A DNA stretch of 15,552 bases. Source: Pseudorhodobacter antarcticus. GTDB lineage: Bacteria; Pseudomonadota; Alphaproteobacteria; Rhodobacterales; Rhodobacteraceae. The stretch spans positions 1 to 15,552 of the forward strand of contig CAMAQR010000073.1 in assembly GCA_945860375.1 (NCBI GenBank), read 5' to 3'. Below are positions 15,011 to 15,552 of the stretch, one piece after another (within the stretch, counting starts at the first letter, position 1; every line of letters starts with the position of its first letter). A program made the position numbers and the translations under genes. The notes below the pieces were generated by a model. That model saw only the letters and a program-made list of their open reading frames with translations. It ran no database searches and had not been told where the DNA came from.

Positions 15011-15552
15011 GTGTCGCTTACCAGTTCGCCCCTTCCCGGTTGGACGCCCCTGCCGCAGGTCGTCGCGCGCCGGTTGCAGAAAATGATTATCGATGGTGAG
15101 CTGCGCGCAGGTGATATGATCCCCTCGCAGCGACAGTTGGCCGAGCAGTTCAGTGTCAGCCGCGCATCGCTGCGCGAAGCTTTGCTGACGTTGGAAACGC
15201 TGGGCTTGGTTAAGACCGAACCCGGTCGCGGCACGTTCGTGACCGCAGGGCGTGCTGATGCGACTGCGGCGTTGAAGTGGCGATACTCTAACAGCTATTC
15301 CATGCAGGATGTGTTTGAAACCCGCCATATGCTTGAGGGGCGTATCGTCATGGCGGCAGCAAAGGTAATCGACGACGCCACGATCGCTGTTCTGGCCTAC
15401 GCGACCGACGAGATGGAGCGATGCTGGGAAGCGGGTGACCTGCTGTCGAACGTGGAAGCTGACCTGCGGTTTCACCGCACGATCGCAACGACGTGCCCAA
15501 ACCGGATGCTGCAGTCGGTCTACGATACGGTTCAAGAACTGCTGTCAGAAAC
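15011..15552 (+). CDS. GntR-family regulator, FadR subfamily, 5' part
   Basis: The frame is open to the window's right edge, giving 180 residues of a protein of probably 230-250. A winged helix-turn-helix occupies about residues 12-78, with SQRQLAEQFSVSRASLREALLTLE and the wing PGRGTFV. An FCD domain begins near residue 100 (VFETRHMLEG) and shows the first metal ligands D151 and H155 in DLRFHRTIA. No good ATG is available. I choose GTG 15011 because GGGAG lies eight bases upstream; GTG 15005 is too close to that site. The gene begins 46 bp after the IS21 right end, so the insertion has probably replaced its native upstream region. Its target is unknown; it is similar in type but not closely related to the other GntR protein here. 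Confidence 0.85.
   Translation, partial: MSLTSSPLPGWTPLPQVVARRLQKMIIDGELRAGDMIPSQRQLAEQFSVSRASLREALLTLETLGLVKTEPGRGTFVTAGRADATAALKWRYSNSYSMQDVFETRHMLEGRIVMAAAKVIDDATIAVLAYATDEMERCWEAGDLLSNVEADLRFHRTIATTCPNRMLQSVYDTVQELLSE

Overview
The window looks like accessory DNA from a high-GC alphaproteobacterium, most plausibly of the Rhodobacterales (Paracoccus/Rhodobacter-like). This rests on GC-rich codon use, CTTGAC-type -35 boxes, the FadR-type GntR regulators, and the mix of Opp-type importer, IS3, IS21 and prophage-like ParB-methylase genes. No rRNA, tRNA or CRISPR array was seen.

Left edge (1-1660): the 3' end of an IS3-family transposase and its right terminus (about position 316) abut and truncate a minus-strand ParB-domain DNA methylase gene. 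Behind it lies about 740 bp with no convincing gene but with several short direct and inverted repeats.

Core (1663-13469): a compact catabolic locus. A plus-strand pair encodes a DUF1537-type four-carbon acid-sugar kinase and a FadR-type GntR regulator. Facing it is a long minus-strand operon read from about 12008 down to 3470: a Tat-type solute-binding protein, two Opp/Dpp permeases, two Opp/Dpp ATPases, a PdxA2-like dehydrogenase, a DapA-family aldolase/dehydratase and an iron-dependent alcohol dehydrogenase. Divergent from the binding-protein gene, across a 279-bp AT-richer control region, is a sialidase-fold (BNR/Asp-box) protein without a signal peptide. Nearly all internal junctions are ATGA stop/start overlaps, so the set is probably expressed as a unit.

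Inferred role: the importer brings in a glycosylated or oligomeric sugar acid. The cytoplasmic Asp-box protein may process it. The DapA-like enzyme cleaves or dehydrates a 2-oxo acid, and the Fe-alcohol dehydrogenase handles an aldehyde or hydroxy acid. The DUF1537 kinase and PdxA2-like enzyme would convert a C4 acid through its 4-phosphate to dihydroxyacetone phosphate and CO2, as known for D-threonate and D-erythronate. The exact substrate cannot be read from the sequence, and this combination is the best candidate here for an undescribed pathway.

Right edge (13470-15552): an N-terminally truncated WYL-domain regulator, a decayed IS21 element (IstA tail, intact IstB, right terminus with two repeats, no left end), and the 5' part of a second FadR-type GntR gene that starts with GTG 46 bp beyond the IS21 end and runs off the window.
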